A DNA stretch of 64,000 nucleotides from CAVSRC01 sp963781775 (GTDB lineage Bacteria > Pseudomonadota > Alphaproteobacteria > Rhizobiales > Kaistiaceae): contig CAWAHE010000017.1 of assembly GCA_963781775.1 (NCBI GenBank), forward strand, positions 84,789 to 148,788. The letters run 5' to 3'. A program made the translations under genes and the position numbers. This document shows positions 17,191 through 25,933 of the stretch, piece by piece. The notes beneath the pieces are model-generated. The model saw only the letters and a list, made by a program, of their open reading frames with translations. It had not been told where the DNA came from and ran no database searches. The stretch's first letter is position 1, and the number at the start of each line of letters is the position of its first letter.

Positions 17191-19878
17191 ATGGCCAACA
17201 AGATGCTTATCGATGCCGCCCACCCCGAGGAGACACGGGTTGTGGTCCTGCGCGGCAATCGCGTCGAAGAGTTCGATTTCGAGTCCGCCAGCCGCCGCCA
17301 GCTACGCGGCAACATCTATCTAGCGAAGGTCACGCGGGTCGAGCCGTCGCTTCAGGCGGCATTCGTCGATTACGGCGGGAACCGGCACGGTTTCCTCGCC
17401 TTCTCGGAAATCCATCCCGACTACTACCAGATCCCCGTCGCTGACCGGCAGGCGCTGATCGAGGCGGAAGAGCGCGAGATCGCCGAGGAGCGTGCGGTTG
17501 AATCGGAGCGCGAACGGCGCGCCGCCAGGAACGCTCCGGCCGGCGAAGCCAGCGAAGACGCGTCCGACGAAGCTTCCGACGAGTCCCATGAGGAATCCGC
17601 CGGCGAGCAGGCCGTCGACGAAAACGGCGACGACCACGCGCAGACGATGGCGGCCGACGCGATCGAGGCGCCGTCGATCAGCGAGCCCGCCTCCGACGAG
17701 ATGTCCGACCAGGACGGCGAGGACGATCTGCCCGCCGCGACGGAGACCGGGGATGCGCCGCTGGCGGAAGCAAGCGGCGACGAGACGCCGGCCCGCCCCG
17801 CCGAAGTCGAGTCGGACGGCGTCGAGGTGCTCAGCGACGACCGTATCGAGTCGGTCGGCGCCGAAGACGCCATGGAAGAGGTGCCCGAGCGCCGCAAGCA
17901 GCGCGTCCGCCAGTACAAGATTCAGGAAGTCATCAAGCGCCGCCAGGTGCTGCTCGTCCAGGTCGTCAAGGAAGAGCGCGGCAACAAGGGCGCGGCGCTC
18001 ACCACCTACCTGTCGCTCGCCGGCCGCTATTCGGTGCTCATGCCCAACACCGCGCGCGGTGGCGGCATCAGCCGCAAGATCACGTCGATGGCCGACCGCA
18101 AGCGCCTCAAGCAGGTCGTCTCCGATCTGGAAGTGCCGGACGGCATGGGCGTGATCCTGAGGACCGCCGGCGCCAGCCGCACGCGCGCCGAGGTCAAGCG
18201 CGATTTCGAATACCTTCTCCGCCTTTGGGAGAACGTGCGCGAGCTGACGTTGCGCTCCAGCGCCCCTGCCCTGGTTTACGAGGAAGGCTCGCTGATCAAG
18301 CGTTCGATCCGCGACCTCTACAACAAGGACATCGACGAGATCATCGTCGCCGGCGACGACGCCTACCGCGAGGCCAAGGACTTCATGCGCATGCTCATGC
18401 CGAGCCATGCCAAGAACGTCCAGCCGTTCAAGGACAGCCAGCCGCTGTTCGCCCGCTACACCATCGAATCGCAGCTCGACGCGATGTTCAGCCCCCAGGT
18501 GACGCTGCGCTCCGGCGGCTACATCGTCATCAACCCGACCGAGGCGCTGGTCTCCATCGACGTCAACTCGGGCCGCTCGACCCGCGAGCACAACATCGAG
18601 GACACGGCGCTCCAGACCAATCTCGAGGCGGCCGAGGAAGTCGCCCGCCAGTTGCGCTTGCGCGATCTCGCCGGCCTCATCGTCATCGACTTCATCGACA
18701 TGGAGGAGAAGCGCAACAACCGGTCGGTGGAGCGCAAGCTCAACGACGCGCTGAAGAACGACCGTGCGCGCATCCAGGTCGGCCGCATATCCCATTTCGG
18801 CCTGCTCGAAATGTCGCGCCAGCGCATCCGCACCGGCGTTCTGGAATCGACCACCACGGTCTGCCCGACCTGTCAGGGCAGCGGCCACGTGCGTGCGCCG
18901 GCTTCCGTCGCGCTGCACGTCCTGCGCTCGCTGGAGGACCAGTTGCTGAAGGGCGTCACCCACCACCTGACGATCCGGACGCGCACGTCGGTCGCCCTCT
19001 ACATCCTCAACCAGAAGCGCTCGCATCTGTCCGAGATCGAACAGCGCTTCGGCCTGTCGATCTCCGTCACCGTCGATGAGACGATCGCCAATGGCGCTCA
19101 TTTCGTGATCGAGCGCGGCGAACCGGTCGAGTACCGCGAGATCCAGACGCGGTCGATCCAGCCGGATTCGGTCATGCCCGAGCTCGGTCCGGAAGACGAG
19201 GCTGTCGAAGCGATCGCCGAAGAGCCGGATGTCGAAGTCGATGACGAGTCTGACGGACGCGCTGCCGCTGCACCGCGCGAGGACGAGGACGGTGTTCGCC
19301 GCCGTCGCCGTCGCCGCCGCCGCCGTGGCGGCGAACGGGGTGAACCTGAAATGCGCACCGGTGCCGCGCGCGAAGAAGGCGATGACGCCGCGGACGAGGA
19401 CGAGGAACGTCCCGCGGCGGCGGCCGAGGGCCAGGATGGCGAGACCGACGCCGAGGGCAATCCGCGTAAGCGCCGGCGTGGCCGGCGCGGCGGGCGGCGC
19501 GGCCGGCGCGGACGTGGCGGCGAAGATCGTCCGACCAACGGCAACGATGCCGGCGAGCAGGGCAGCGCCGAAGCACCGGCAATGGCGGCCGAGGCGGCCG
19601 ATTTCAGCCCGGCCGGTGAAGATGCCGGCGCCCAGAATGGCGCTGATCACGAAGACCGTCCGGCAGCCGAGGATGACCGATCCGCGTGGCAGCCGGCCCC
19701 GGTCGTGGCCGACGAGGCCGAACAGCCGGCCGCCAGCTACAAAGAGACCCGCCAAAACGAGAACGAGGTCGCGCCGGAACCGGAAGCCAGCGAGCCCGTC
19801 GCTCAGCCCAAGCCCGAGGAGCCGGAAGAGGTCGTGCCCAAGCGCAGCGGCTGGTGGCAGCGGCGAACGTTCTTCTGA
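17191..19878 (+). CDS. rne: Ribonuclease E
   Basis: 895 residues from the ATG at 17191 with GGAGAG upstream. The S1 domain starts near residue 38 (RGNIYLAKVTRVEPSLQAAFVDYG). It is interrupted by an acidic low-complexity insert (about 90-230), typical of alphaproteobacteria, and resumes at RQYKIQEVIKRRQVLLVQVV. The DNase I-like catalytic core carries the Mg-binding aspartates in VSIDVNSG and VIDFIDM, and the zinc-link CPTCQGSG. The C-terminal third has Arg-rich RNA-binding blocks (RRRRRRRRRRGG and RKRRRGRRGGRRGRRGRGG) in an acidic disordered scaffold, and ends in GWWQRRTFF. It initiates mRNA decay and processes stable RNA; the tail would organise a degradosome at the membrane. Confidence 0.97.
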   Translation: MANKMLIDAAHPEETRVVVLRGNRVEEFDFESASRRQLRGNIYLAKVTRVEPSLQAAFVDYGGNRHGFLAFSEIHPDYYQIPVADRQALIEAEEREIAEERAVESERERRAARNAPAGEASEDASDEASDESHEESAGEQAVDENGDDHAQTMAADAIEAPSISEPASDEMSDQDGEDDLPAATETGDAPLAEASGDETPARPAEVESDGVEVLSDDRIESVGAEDAMEEVPERRKQRVRQYKIQEVIKRRQVLLVQVVKEERGNKGAALTTYLSLAGRYSVLMPNTARGGGISRKITSMADRKRLKQVVSDLEVPDGMGVILRTAGASRTRAEVKRDFEYLLRLWENVRELTLRSSAPALVYEEGSLIKRSIRDLYNKDIDEIIVAGDDAYREAKDFMRMLMPSHAKNVQPFKDSQPLFARYTIESQLDAMFSPQVTLRSGGYIVINPTEALVSIDVNSGRSTREHNIEDTALQTNLEAAEEVARQLRLRDLAGLIVIDFIDMEEKRNNRSVERKLNDALKNDRARIQVGRISHFGLLEMSRQRIRTGVLESTTTVCPTCQGSGHVRAPASVALHVLRSLEDQLLKGVTHHLTIRTRTSVALYILNQKRSHLSEIEQRFGLSISVTVDETIANGAHFVIERGEPVEYREIQTRSIQPDSVMPELGPEDEAVEAIAEEPDVEVDDESDGRAAAAPREDEDGVRRRRRRRRRRGGERGEPEMRTGAAREEGDDAADEDEERPAAAAEGQDGETDAEGNPRKRRRGRRGGRRGRRGRGGEDRPTNGNDAGEQGSAEAPAMAAEAADFSPAGEDAGAQNGADHEDRPAAEDDRSAWQPAPVVADEAEQPAASYKETRQNENEVAPEPEASEPVAQPKPEEPEEVVPKRSGWWQRRTFF

Positions 19879-19921
19879 GACCCGCTTTGAACCCTATGCG
19901 ATTGCGTGCGATGGTGCGTCC

Positions 19922-20296
19922 ATGAAGCAATTCCTGCTGCAATTCTTCACCTGGTGGAACGGTCAGACCCTCGGCACGCGCTTCTTCACGTGGCGCAAGG
20001 GCGAGTTCGTCGGCAGCGACGACGACGGCAACCGCTACTACCGCGAGCGAAACGGCGATCGCCGCTGGGTGATCTACAACGGCGTCGCCGAGGCTTCGCG
20101 CATTCCGCCCGGCTGGCACGCTTGGATGCATCATCGCAGCGATGCGCCGCCGGCGGCCTATCAGCCGCGCGAATGGCAGAAGCCGCACGAGCCCAATCTG
20201 ACCGGAACGCCGCAGGCCTACCGCCCGCCGGGATCCATCCTTGGGCCGGACCCGCGCACGCCCGGCGAACCCGACTACGAGGCCTGGACGCCGTAA
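19922..20296 (+). CDS. NADH:ubiquinone oxidoreductase subunit NDUFA12 family
   Basis: 124 residues starting MKQFLLQFFTWWNGQTLGTRF. The family signature is clear: WRKGEFVGSDDDGNRYYRE, RRWVIYNGVAEASRIPPGWHAWMHH and a C-terminal WQKPHEPNLTGTPQAYRPPG. It is the bacterial counterpart of the mitochondrial complex I accessory subunit B17.2, found in alphaproteobacteria, and binds the hydrophilic arm of complex I. It stands alone, 43 bp after rne, and ends at a strong terminator. Confidence 0.96.
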   Translation: MKQFLLQFFTWWNGQTLGTRFFTWRKGEFVGSDDDGNRYYRERNGDRRWVIYNGVAEASRIPPGWHAWMHHRSDAPPAAYQPREWQKPHEPNLTGTPQAYRPPGSILGPDPRTPGEPDYEAWTP

Positions 20297-20323
20297 GGTC
20301 GGCGCCGGGTCAGACGGCCAAAC

Positions 20324-20360
20324 AAAAGAGCCGCCGCAGGTTGCCTGCGGCGGCTCTTTT
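20324..20360. terminator. Bidirectional rho-independent terminator
   Basis: A perfect 17-bp inverted repeat (arm 1 AAAAGAGCCGCCGCAGG at 20324-20340, arm 2 at 20344-20360) has a three-base loop and T-runs in both directions. It lies between the convergent NDUFA12 gene (plus) and FecR-like gene (minus), so it can terminate both. Confidence 0.93.
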
Positions 20361-20385
20361 CGAATCGCGGCCCATCCCGGCTGCG

Positions 20386-21348
20386 CTATTTGTTATGCCC
20401 CGGTGCGCTGCCACTGTTGCCCGGCCCGCCGCCACCGCCGGGATTGTTCGTCCCCCCGCTGGCAGAAGCGACCTGCGGCGAGTTGCTGTGCGACGCGCCC
20501 TGGCCGGGGTTGGTTCCGTCTCCAAGGCCGGATCGATTGGGTCCGATGGAGCCTGTCGTTGTCGGCGGCGGCACGGGCGGCGGCGAGCCCGGCGGCACCG
20601 ATGGCGGTTCGACCACCGCCGTCCGGTTGGCCGGCACGACAGTCAGGCTTTGCCCCGGCGCGATGCTCGCCTTGCGCACGCTACAGCTCGACGTATCGAC
20701 CCGGAAGTCGCTCCGCAGTCTGGTCTGCGAGGCAACATAGGGAAACATATCTGTCAGCAACTTCGTCCGTTCTTCGATCGACGTCGGCCGGCGGACCGGC
20801 TGCCGACGTGGCGCGACCACGACATTGCACGCGCCGCTGACGACCACGCATTGTCGCCCCGGCTGACAGATGCGCGCCTGGCCTTCGAACAGAGCGAAAT
20901 TCAGATCGCCCCCTCGTCCGATCGTGAAGTCGAACTGGGTCCCGCGAACGCCGATCGTCGCGGTCGGCGTCTTGATCTCGTAAGCGTCCTTGCGGCTCGA
21001 GCCGGTGATGAACCGGAACGCTCCGCGCACGGCGTTGAGCGTGACCTTCTGCGCCTTGGCGCCGCCGTCATAAATAAAATCGTCGACCACCATCAGCGAA
21101 TTCGGACCGACGACCAGCCGTGTGTTGTCGCGCAGCTTGATCTGCGCCTCGCCACGGGCGCCCGTGCGGATGTTGTCGCCCTGATAGACCGGGCCGGACG
21201 TCACCAGCATTCGCCTGCCGGCTGTTCCGGTCGCCTCGCTTTGCTGGATAACGGCGACGACGGTGCCACTCGTCTCAGCCGCTACGGCGACTGGCGCCCC
21301 ACATAGAAAAACCAGCAATCCCGCCGCAATCGATGCCCTGATGCGCAT
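20386..21348 (-). CDS. Secreted FecR-domain protein with Pro/Gly-rich tail
   Basis: 320 residues. A signal peptide (about 1-23, ending VAVAAET) is followed by a FecR domain at about 28-150: VYQGDNIRTGARGEAQIKL, DNTRLVVGPNS, NAVRGAFRFITGSS and TPTATIGVRGTQFDF. After a cysteine-containing region comes a low-complexity tail (PPSVPPGSPPPVPPP, then Gly/Asn/Ser). It has no TM anti-sigma domain, so it is not an iron-dicitrate FecR. Free-standing periplasmic FecR-domain proteins of this type are common and of unknown function. The last residues run into the shared terminator region. Confidence 0.9.
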   Translation of the reverse strand: MRIRASIAAGLLVFLCGAPVAVAAETSGTVVAVIQQSEATGTAGRRMLVTSGPVYQGDNIRTGARGEAQIKLRDNTRLVVGPNSLMVVDDFIYDGGAKAQKVTLNAVRGAFRFITGSSRKDAYEIKTPTATIGVRGTQFDFTIGRGGDLNFALFEGQARICQPGRQCVVVSGACNVVVAPRRQPVRRPTSIEERTKLLTDMFPYVASQTRLRSDFRVDTSSCSVRKASIAPGQSLTVVPANRTAVVEPPSVPPGSPPPVPPPTTTGSIGPNRSGLGDGTNPGQGASHSNSPQVASASGGTNNPGGGGGPGNSGSAPGHNK

Positions 21349-21452
21349 GGCTCCCCACTCCCTGAGAGCCGGCCGGGCCGGCCGACGGGAACCACCATGG
21401 CACAGGATTTACGTTTTGTTTACCGCCCGCGCCAAGCGATTGAGAAACACCA

Positions 21453-21881
21453 TTAACCGCGGATGCCGATGGTCGCGGTCGGCGTGGTGATCTTGTAGGC
21501 GTCCTTGGGGCTGTTGCCGCTGATGAAGCGGAAGGCGCCCTTGAGCGCGTTGATCGAAACCTGGCGGGCCGTGTCGTTCTTGTTGAAGACGAATGCGTCG
21601 ATGACCAGGATCGAGTTCGGACCGACGACGAGTTTGGTGTTGTCGCGGAACTTGATCTGCGCCGTGCCGATCGTGTCGGTCGTGATGCGGTCGCCCGAAT
21701 AGATCGGGTTCGCCGGCATCAGGATCGTCTTGCCGGTCTTGGCGTCGATGTGCGCCTGCTGAACGACTGCAACCACGATGCCGTCCGGCTGGGCTTGTGC
21801 CGCCGGCGCAAGAAGACACACAGCCGCAAACGCTGCGACGGCGATCCGAATAGTGCTGAACCCGGTCATTGCCACCCCCAT
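21453..21881 (-). CDS. Truncated FecR-domain protein (paralogue)
   Basis: 142 residues, or 138 from the ATG at 21869. Signal peptide LLAPAAQAQ, then the same FecR blocks as the downstream gene: IYSGDRITTDTIGTAQIKF, DNTKLVVGPNS, NALKGAFRFISGNSPKDAY and TPTATIGIRG. A TAA follows exactly where the paralogue continues with TQFDFTIG. The second half of the FecR fold and the Pro-rich tail are missing and no remnant is visible downstream, so it is a deletion derivative or a natural half-domain. It lies 105 bp upstream of the full-length paralogue in a tandem duplication. Confidence 0.8.
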   Translation of the reverse strand: MGVAMTGFSTIRIAVAAFAAVCLLAPAAQAQPDGIVVAVVQQAHIDAKTGKTILMPANPIYSGDRITTDTIGTAQIKFRDNTKLVVGPNSILVIDAFVFNKNDTARQVSINALKGAFRFISGNSPKDAYKITTPTATIGIRG

Positions 21882-21944
21882 TTATGTGGCCCGCCCAAGA
21901 TCAGGCGGGCAACAGTACCATGAGAGGTGGGATTGTTAACCCGG

Positions 21945-23480
21945 CTATTCCAGACCGGTTCCTGTGATGACCGTCACAGCACTTGAAAGAACCAATTCCG
22001 GATGCGATTCCAGCGAGATAACGCTCATTTCGCGGCGCCGTTGCGATTGCGAATTGCTCGCAGTTTCGGGCGCGGCCGAACATCGATCGCCGGCACGACC
22101 TATCTCGCGCCGTGCCCGAATCCCCGCTGTTCGGGTCCTCGCGGGTTTCCCGGATGCGCAATAGCTCCGGCCGCCGCGCGCCGGACGTGCCAGCGGCCAG
22201 CGACGCGCCTTGAGCCGCGCCCACAATCCGTGCCGGGCGATGAAGGCCTGATAGGCCCGATAGTCCGGATCGCGCGACAGGTGGCGCTCCTCGGTCACGG
22301 CGCGCAGCAGATAAACGCCGTTGAAGAGAAGGAGCATCGCCGAGTGGCGGAGCGCATCGCCGGGGCCCGCCCCGCTGAGGAACGGCATCGAGGCGAGCCA
22401 CCATGAGATGTTCTTGGCGATGTAGGCCGGGTGCTTGACCCAGCGATAGGGGCCGACCGTGATGATGCCGCGGTTGGTCAGGTTCGAGAAGCGCAGGCCA
22501 AAGCAGACCGTCGACCAGACATAGATGACCAGGCAGAAGAGGATCGCCGCGCCCCACATGAGTTGCAGCGGTGGCCACGAGCCCAGAACGACGTCCCAAT
22601 GGTTCCCGGCCGCGTCGTAGGTGATGTAGGTGCTGGTGATGCGATTGATCGGCGGATAGCAGATGAGGCAGGCCACCCAGCCAAGCACGGTCGGCTCGAC
22701 GCTGCGGATCTGCGTATCGAGCAGTCGCAGGGTCAGCACGTAGCCGACGCAGGCAAACAGGACATCGATACCGAAAAGCACGTCCTGAGCGAGATTGTGC
22801 CAGGCCATGAGCCCGGCAAGGTTGCCGCTTTCCATCGTCTTTTCGACGCTGCCGACAAGGGAGCAGAGATAGACGAACATCAGCGGCAGGAAGAATGCCT
22901 TCACCGCCCAGCCGAGCGCATGCTGGCGGATCATCGTCAGATCGCGCGGCGCGTGGCCGGCGAGCATGAATGCCCCGATCTCGGCATAGACATCTTCCGG
23001 ATCGGCCTGCCGACGATCGACATAGGCAAAATACAACGGCGCCGCGATCACGAACACGGGGGCGCAGGTGCGGACCGCTGTAAAAAAGGGGGCATAAAAG
23101 TCCCCTTGATATTCCGCCAGCAGCCAATAGACGGCAGCGATCACGCCGATCGTCACCGCGAGCCCGACCAGCTTGCGCGCGATCCGCGCCGCATCGAGCG
23201 GCCGCACCGCGGCCCGCGTCAGCGCGGTCGTGTCGCGGACTCGGTGCACGAAGAGTTCGGCGGCGATCATGGCGGCCGCAGTCGCCGCAATCACGCCGAG
23301 CGCTGTCAGGTGAGCTGGCAGGCCACTGTGCGTCAGGGCGGCGAAACCGGCGACAGCGCCACCGAGCCCGGCGAAGCCGGTGGAAAGCGCTGTCGCCGAG
23401 CGCGGCCTCGTCGAGGCGTCCGGTCGCAGAGTGGCCGGAGCAGCGCCCAGACTTGAATCCTGCTCGATCAGCCGGTGCAT
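21945..23480 (-). CDS. Multi-pass membrane protein, ICMT/PEMT-like methyltransferase domain
   Basis: 511 residues from the ATG at 23480 (MHRLIEQDSSLG); the frame stays open upstream only because of the GC-rich repeat region. About nine or ten hydrophobic helices are present. The C-terminal segment has the isoprenylcysteine carboxyl methyltransferase-like signature: RGIITVGPYRWVKHPAYIAKNISWW and, later, EERHLSRDPDYRAYQAF (the ExxL...Y..Y motif binding SAM). Such bacterial proteins methylate lipids or isoprenoid groups at the membrane. The N-terminal half (LTALGVIAATAAAMIAAEL...) is not a domain I recognise. The last about 60 residues after KARRWPLARPARGG are doubtful as folded sequence. Confidence 0.8.
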   Translation of the reverse strand: MHRLIEQDSSLGAAPATLRPDASTRPRSATALSTGFAGLGGAVAGFAALTHSGLPAHLTALGVIAATAAAMIAAELFVHRVRDTTALTRAAVRPLDAARIARKLVGLAVTIGVIAAVYWLLAEYQGDFYAPFFTAVRTCAPVFVIAAPLYFAYVDRRQADPEDVYAEIGAFMLAGHAPRDLTMIRQHALGWAVKAFFLPLMFVYLCSLVGSVEKTMESGNLAGLMAWHNLAQDVLFGIDVLFACVGYVLTLRLLDTQIRSVEPTVLGWVACLICYPPINRITSTYITYDAAGNHWDVVLGSWPPLQLMWGAAILFCLVIYVWSTVCFGLRFSNLTNRGIITVGPYRWVKHPAYIAKNISWWLASMPFLSGAGPGDALRHSAMLLLFNGVYLLRAVTEERHLSRDPDYRAYQAFIARHGLWARLKARRWPLARPARGGRSYCASGKPARTRTAGIRARREIGRAGDRCSAAPETASNSQSQRRREMSVISLESHPELVLSSAVTVITGTGLE

Positions 23481-23505
23481 TGCTGGTCGTCCGTCGCCCC
23501 TTGCT

Positions 23506-24241
23506 CTAGCCGCTGCCGCTGCTCTGGCCGCTAGTGCCGCTCGTTCCGCCGCTGGTGGTGTCTCCGCTGGTGCCGCTGCTGGTGTTCTCCGCTCGTGCCT
23601 CCGCTGGTCCGCTGCTCTCCGCTGCTGCTGTTCTCCGCTGGTGCCGCCGCTGGTGTTCCCGCTCGTGCCGCCGCTGGTGGTCTCCCCGCTGCTGCTGGCC
23701 GCTAGTGCCGCTCGTTCCGCCGCTGGTGTTCCCGCTCGTGCCTCCGCTGCTGGTGTCTCCGCTGCTGCCGCTGGTCTCTCCGCTGGTGCCGCCGCTGCTG
23801 TTCCCGCTCGTGCCGCCGCTGGTGCCGCTATCCCCGCTGGTCTGCGCCGCTTGTGCCGCTGCTGCTTCCGCCGCTGGTGTCTCCGCTCGTGCCGCCGCTG
23901 ACGCCGCTGGTCGTGCCCCTGCTGCTCTGGCCGCTCGACTCGCTGCTGCTCCTGCTCCCGCCTCGAGGCGGCTGGCCGCCGCCGCTCGATCCGTTGCCAG
24001 CTTCTGACGAGTACCAGTTGCCCGTCGAAGCATGATTGTACGGGTCGGCGCACACGGCCGCACAATAGGCGCTGTTGCGTCCGCAGAAGCCACGCGGCCT
24101 CCAGTCGCTGGCGGCGCAGTTCAGCTTGGTGCTGGCGATCGTCGTTCCGGTCGTGAGAGTGCTGACCGTGGCGCCGATCAGCCCCGCGACGGGGATCGCC
24201 AGCGCGGCGCGCAGCAGGAACGTCCAGTTGAAAACGCGCAT
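23506..24241 (-). pseudogene. Secreted Ser/Gly/Thr-repeat protein with multiple frame changes
   Basis: The start ATG at 24241 gives a signal peptide (MRVFNWTFLLRAALAIPVAG) and a cysteine-rich block (CAASDWRPRGFCGRNSAYCAAVC). A low-complexity region follows (GGQPPRGGSRSS...GTTSGVSGGTSGDTSGG). This frame stops near 23828, but SGGTSGNTSGG-type repeats continue in the other minus-strand frames, switching at least three times, and end in SGTSGQSSGSG with a stop at 23506. Two switches lie at QQQ-encoding runs, where one extra base has entered. It is either a pseudogene, a slippage-based phase-variable surface protein, or a repeat region mis-assembled in this sequence. Confidence 0.7.
23530..23930 (-). 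repeat. Degenerate tandem repeat encoding (S/T)GGTSGxTSG
   Basis: About 400 bp built from short units such as GGCACCAGCGGC (minus strand) with irregular AACACC/GACACC variants. The period is 9-18 bases. Units shift reading frame relative to one another, so the coding sense changes along the array. No direct repeat-plus-spacer pattern is present, so it is not a CRISPR array. Confidence 0.8.
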
Positions 24242-24458
24242 GGCCCATCCCCTTCGGTGTTCGGCCATCCGCGCGGTAGAGAGCTGCAGGGACAGCGTCG
24301 CCGTCCCCTGGCGAACTCTGTCGGCAAAGCACGCAAAACGTATGTGAGCCGGGGGAAGCGCCGCTCGGACACCAGGGAAGTGAAACCGGCCCAGAGCGAA
24401 ATCTGGCGCTTTCTTCGCTGGCTGAGGGTGGTACAGAGGCGGACGCGAGGAGACAGAA

Positions 24459-25447
24459 ATGGAGCCGCCTATGGCCGTGCCGGCACCGGGCGCCATGGAA
24501 CTTCGCTTTTCGACCAAAGCCATGCCGATGGCCGAATGGCGGGAGGAATTCGCGCGCGGATTTCTTCGGGTCGATATCGAGCCGCGGGACCGCGAGCATT
24601 TCCAGGCGGATGCAACGATCCGCGCACTGCCTGGCCTGAAGATCGGCACCTGCTCCATCTCCGCCTCGCATTGGCGGCGGACGCGCATGCTGCTCGATCC
24701 GGACGCCGAATGGTTCGGCCTGATGTTCGGCATGGAGGGGCCCGCCCTGCTTTCACAGCGCGGCCGCTCCCTGGAACTCGGCACCGGCGACGCGGCGACC
24801 TGCTCCCATTCGGAGCCGGCGGATCTGTCGCTTCCCTCTGAGAATGGGCGGCATGTCGGGCTGGTCGTTCCGCTCAAGCCGATGGCGGCATTGGTGCCGG
24901 ACCTTGAAAGGTCGGTCCCGAAGCGCATCGCCCGGCACAGCGACCCGCTACGGCTCCTCGTCGGCTACCTCGACGCTCTCGCCGACGCCACGACGCTTGC
25001 CAACCCGGAACTCTGCCGGACGGTCGTGACACACGTTCACGACCTGATCGCGCTTGCGATCGGCGCCGGCCGTGACGGGACGGAACTCGCAAGCGGCCGC
25101 GGGCTGCGCGCTGCCCGGTTCCGCGCCGTCAAGGCCGATATTCTCGAGAATCTCACAAGCCACCAGCTTTCCGCGACCACCGTCGCCAAGCGGCAGGGGA
25201 TCACGCCGCGCTACGTTCACATGCTGTTCGAGACCGAGGGAACGACGTTCTCGCAGTACGTGGTCGGCCGGCGGCTGGCGTTGGCCCGCCGGCTGCTTGC
25301 GGATCCCCGTCAGGACGGAAGAACGATCACCGAGATCGCTTTCGAGGCGGCTTCGGCGACCTGTCTTACTTCAACCGCGTGTTTCGCCGCCGCTTCGGCA
25401 TGACGCCACGGAGTGCGCGACGAGAGCCCAGCGAAGGGACCGCGTGA
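24459..25447 (+). pseudogene. AraC family transcriptional regulator, 3' single-base frameshift
   Basis: From the ATG at 24459 the frame encodes an AraC-binding-like N-terminal domain and then an AraC HTH (SATTVAKRQGITPRYVHMLFETEGTTFSQYVVGRRLALARRLL...ITEIAFEA). The frame then derails into SATCLTSTACFAAASA. Adding one G in GCGGC at about 25348-25351 restores GFGDLSYFNRVFRRRFGMTP, the canonical second HTH and AraC signature, up to the TGA at 25445-25447. The intact protein would be about 329 residues. Without the repair the second HTH is lost and DNA binding should fail. Confidence 0.88.
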
Positions 25448-25774
25448 ATCCGCTGCGATTCGCAATATCCGGCATCCTTCGCGGAGCAAAATCCAACTCC
25501 GGCGGACTCCCAATCCCCGCTTTTCGCAACAGTGCGCCTTTTTCGGATGCTTCTCGTTGACCCCCCCGTCCGACTCGGACTAGCGTCACGCAAGCGTCAC
25601 GGTTTTGGCGCTCCGGCGGTGTGTGAGGCCCCGGATTTTTTCCAAAAGAGTGTTGTGTTGCCAGGCTCGCATGAGCGTGTTTTCGCTTGCGCGGGAAAGG
25701 GAATTTGCGCGCTTGACGGACTGTGATTTTGGCCGATTTTTTCGTTAGACGGCGGCTGACAAACGCAACCATTA

Positions 25775-25790
25775 GGACTATATTTAGTGT
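25775..25790. promoter_or_regulatory. NrdR-box-like operator upstream of nrdJ
   Basis: GGACTATATTTAGTGT resembles the NrdR box consensus (acaCwATATwTwGtgt). It is partly palindromic and lies about 145 bp before the nrdJ start. NrdR represses ribonucleotide reductase genes in most bacteria. A second box at the usual 31-bp helical spacing is not obvious, which lowers confidence. Confidence 0.45.
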
Positions 25791-25856
25791 TTCCGGGCAC
25801 TGTGAGACACAATCACTGGGGGCGAAAGACCCCGGCCCGACAGGCGGCGAAGAGCA

Positions 25857-25891
25857 ACAGGAATCACCCGGTCGAGGCTAACCGGGCCTGT
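25857..25891 (+). other. Structured leader hairpin upstream of nrdJ
   Basis: ACAGG (25857-25861) pairs with CCTGT (25887-25891), enclosing CCCGGT (25867-25872) pairing with ACCGGG (25881-25886). This gives an 11-bp stem with a five-base bulge and an eight-base loop. It lies in the transcribed leader about 40 bp before the ATG. I looked for the cobalamin riboswitch core and did not find it. Confidence 0.5.
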
Positions 25892-25933
25892 GTCCGATGA
25901 CGGCGCAGGCGGCTAAAATATTGGGGCAAGCAC

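Larger units (their letters stand above)
25448..25933. other. nrdJ upstream region
   Basis: 486 bp containing the presumed nrdJ promoter, an NrdR-box-like site and a structured leader, each listed separately. A TTGACG at 25713-25718 could be a -35 element, but the -10 at 17-bp spacing (ATTTTT) is poor. No protein gene is visible. Confidence 0.6.

Noticed and set aside
17320..19755. 811-codon minus-strand ORF antisense to rne
   Set aside because: It is a shadow of the high-GC rne gene: low-complexity translation, no domain, fully contained in the antisense of a clear housekeeping gene.
23530..23930. CRISPR array
   Set aside because: The units are irregular short coding repeats without constant spacer length, and no cas genes are nearby.
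25800..25933. Cobalamin riboswitch upstream of nrdJ
   Set aside because: The conserved B12-box/J-domain sequence elements are not visible. Only generic hairpins are present.
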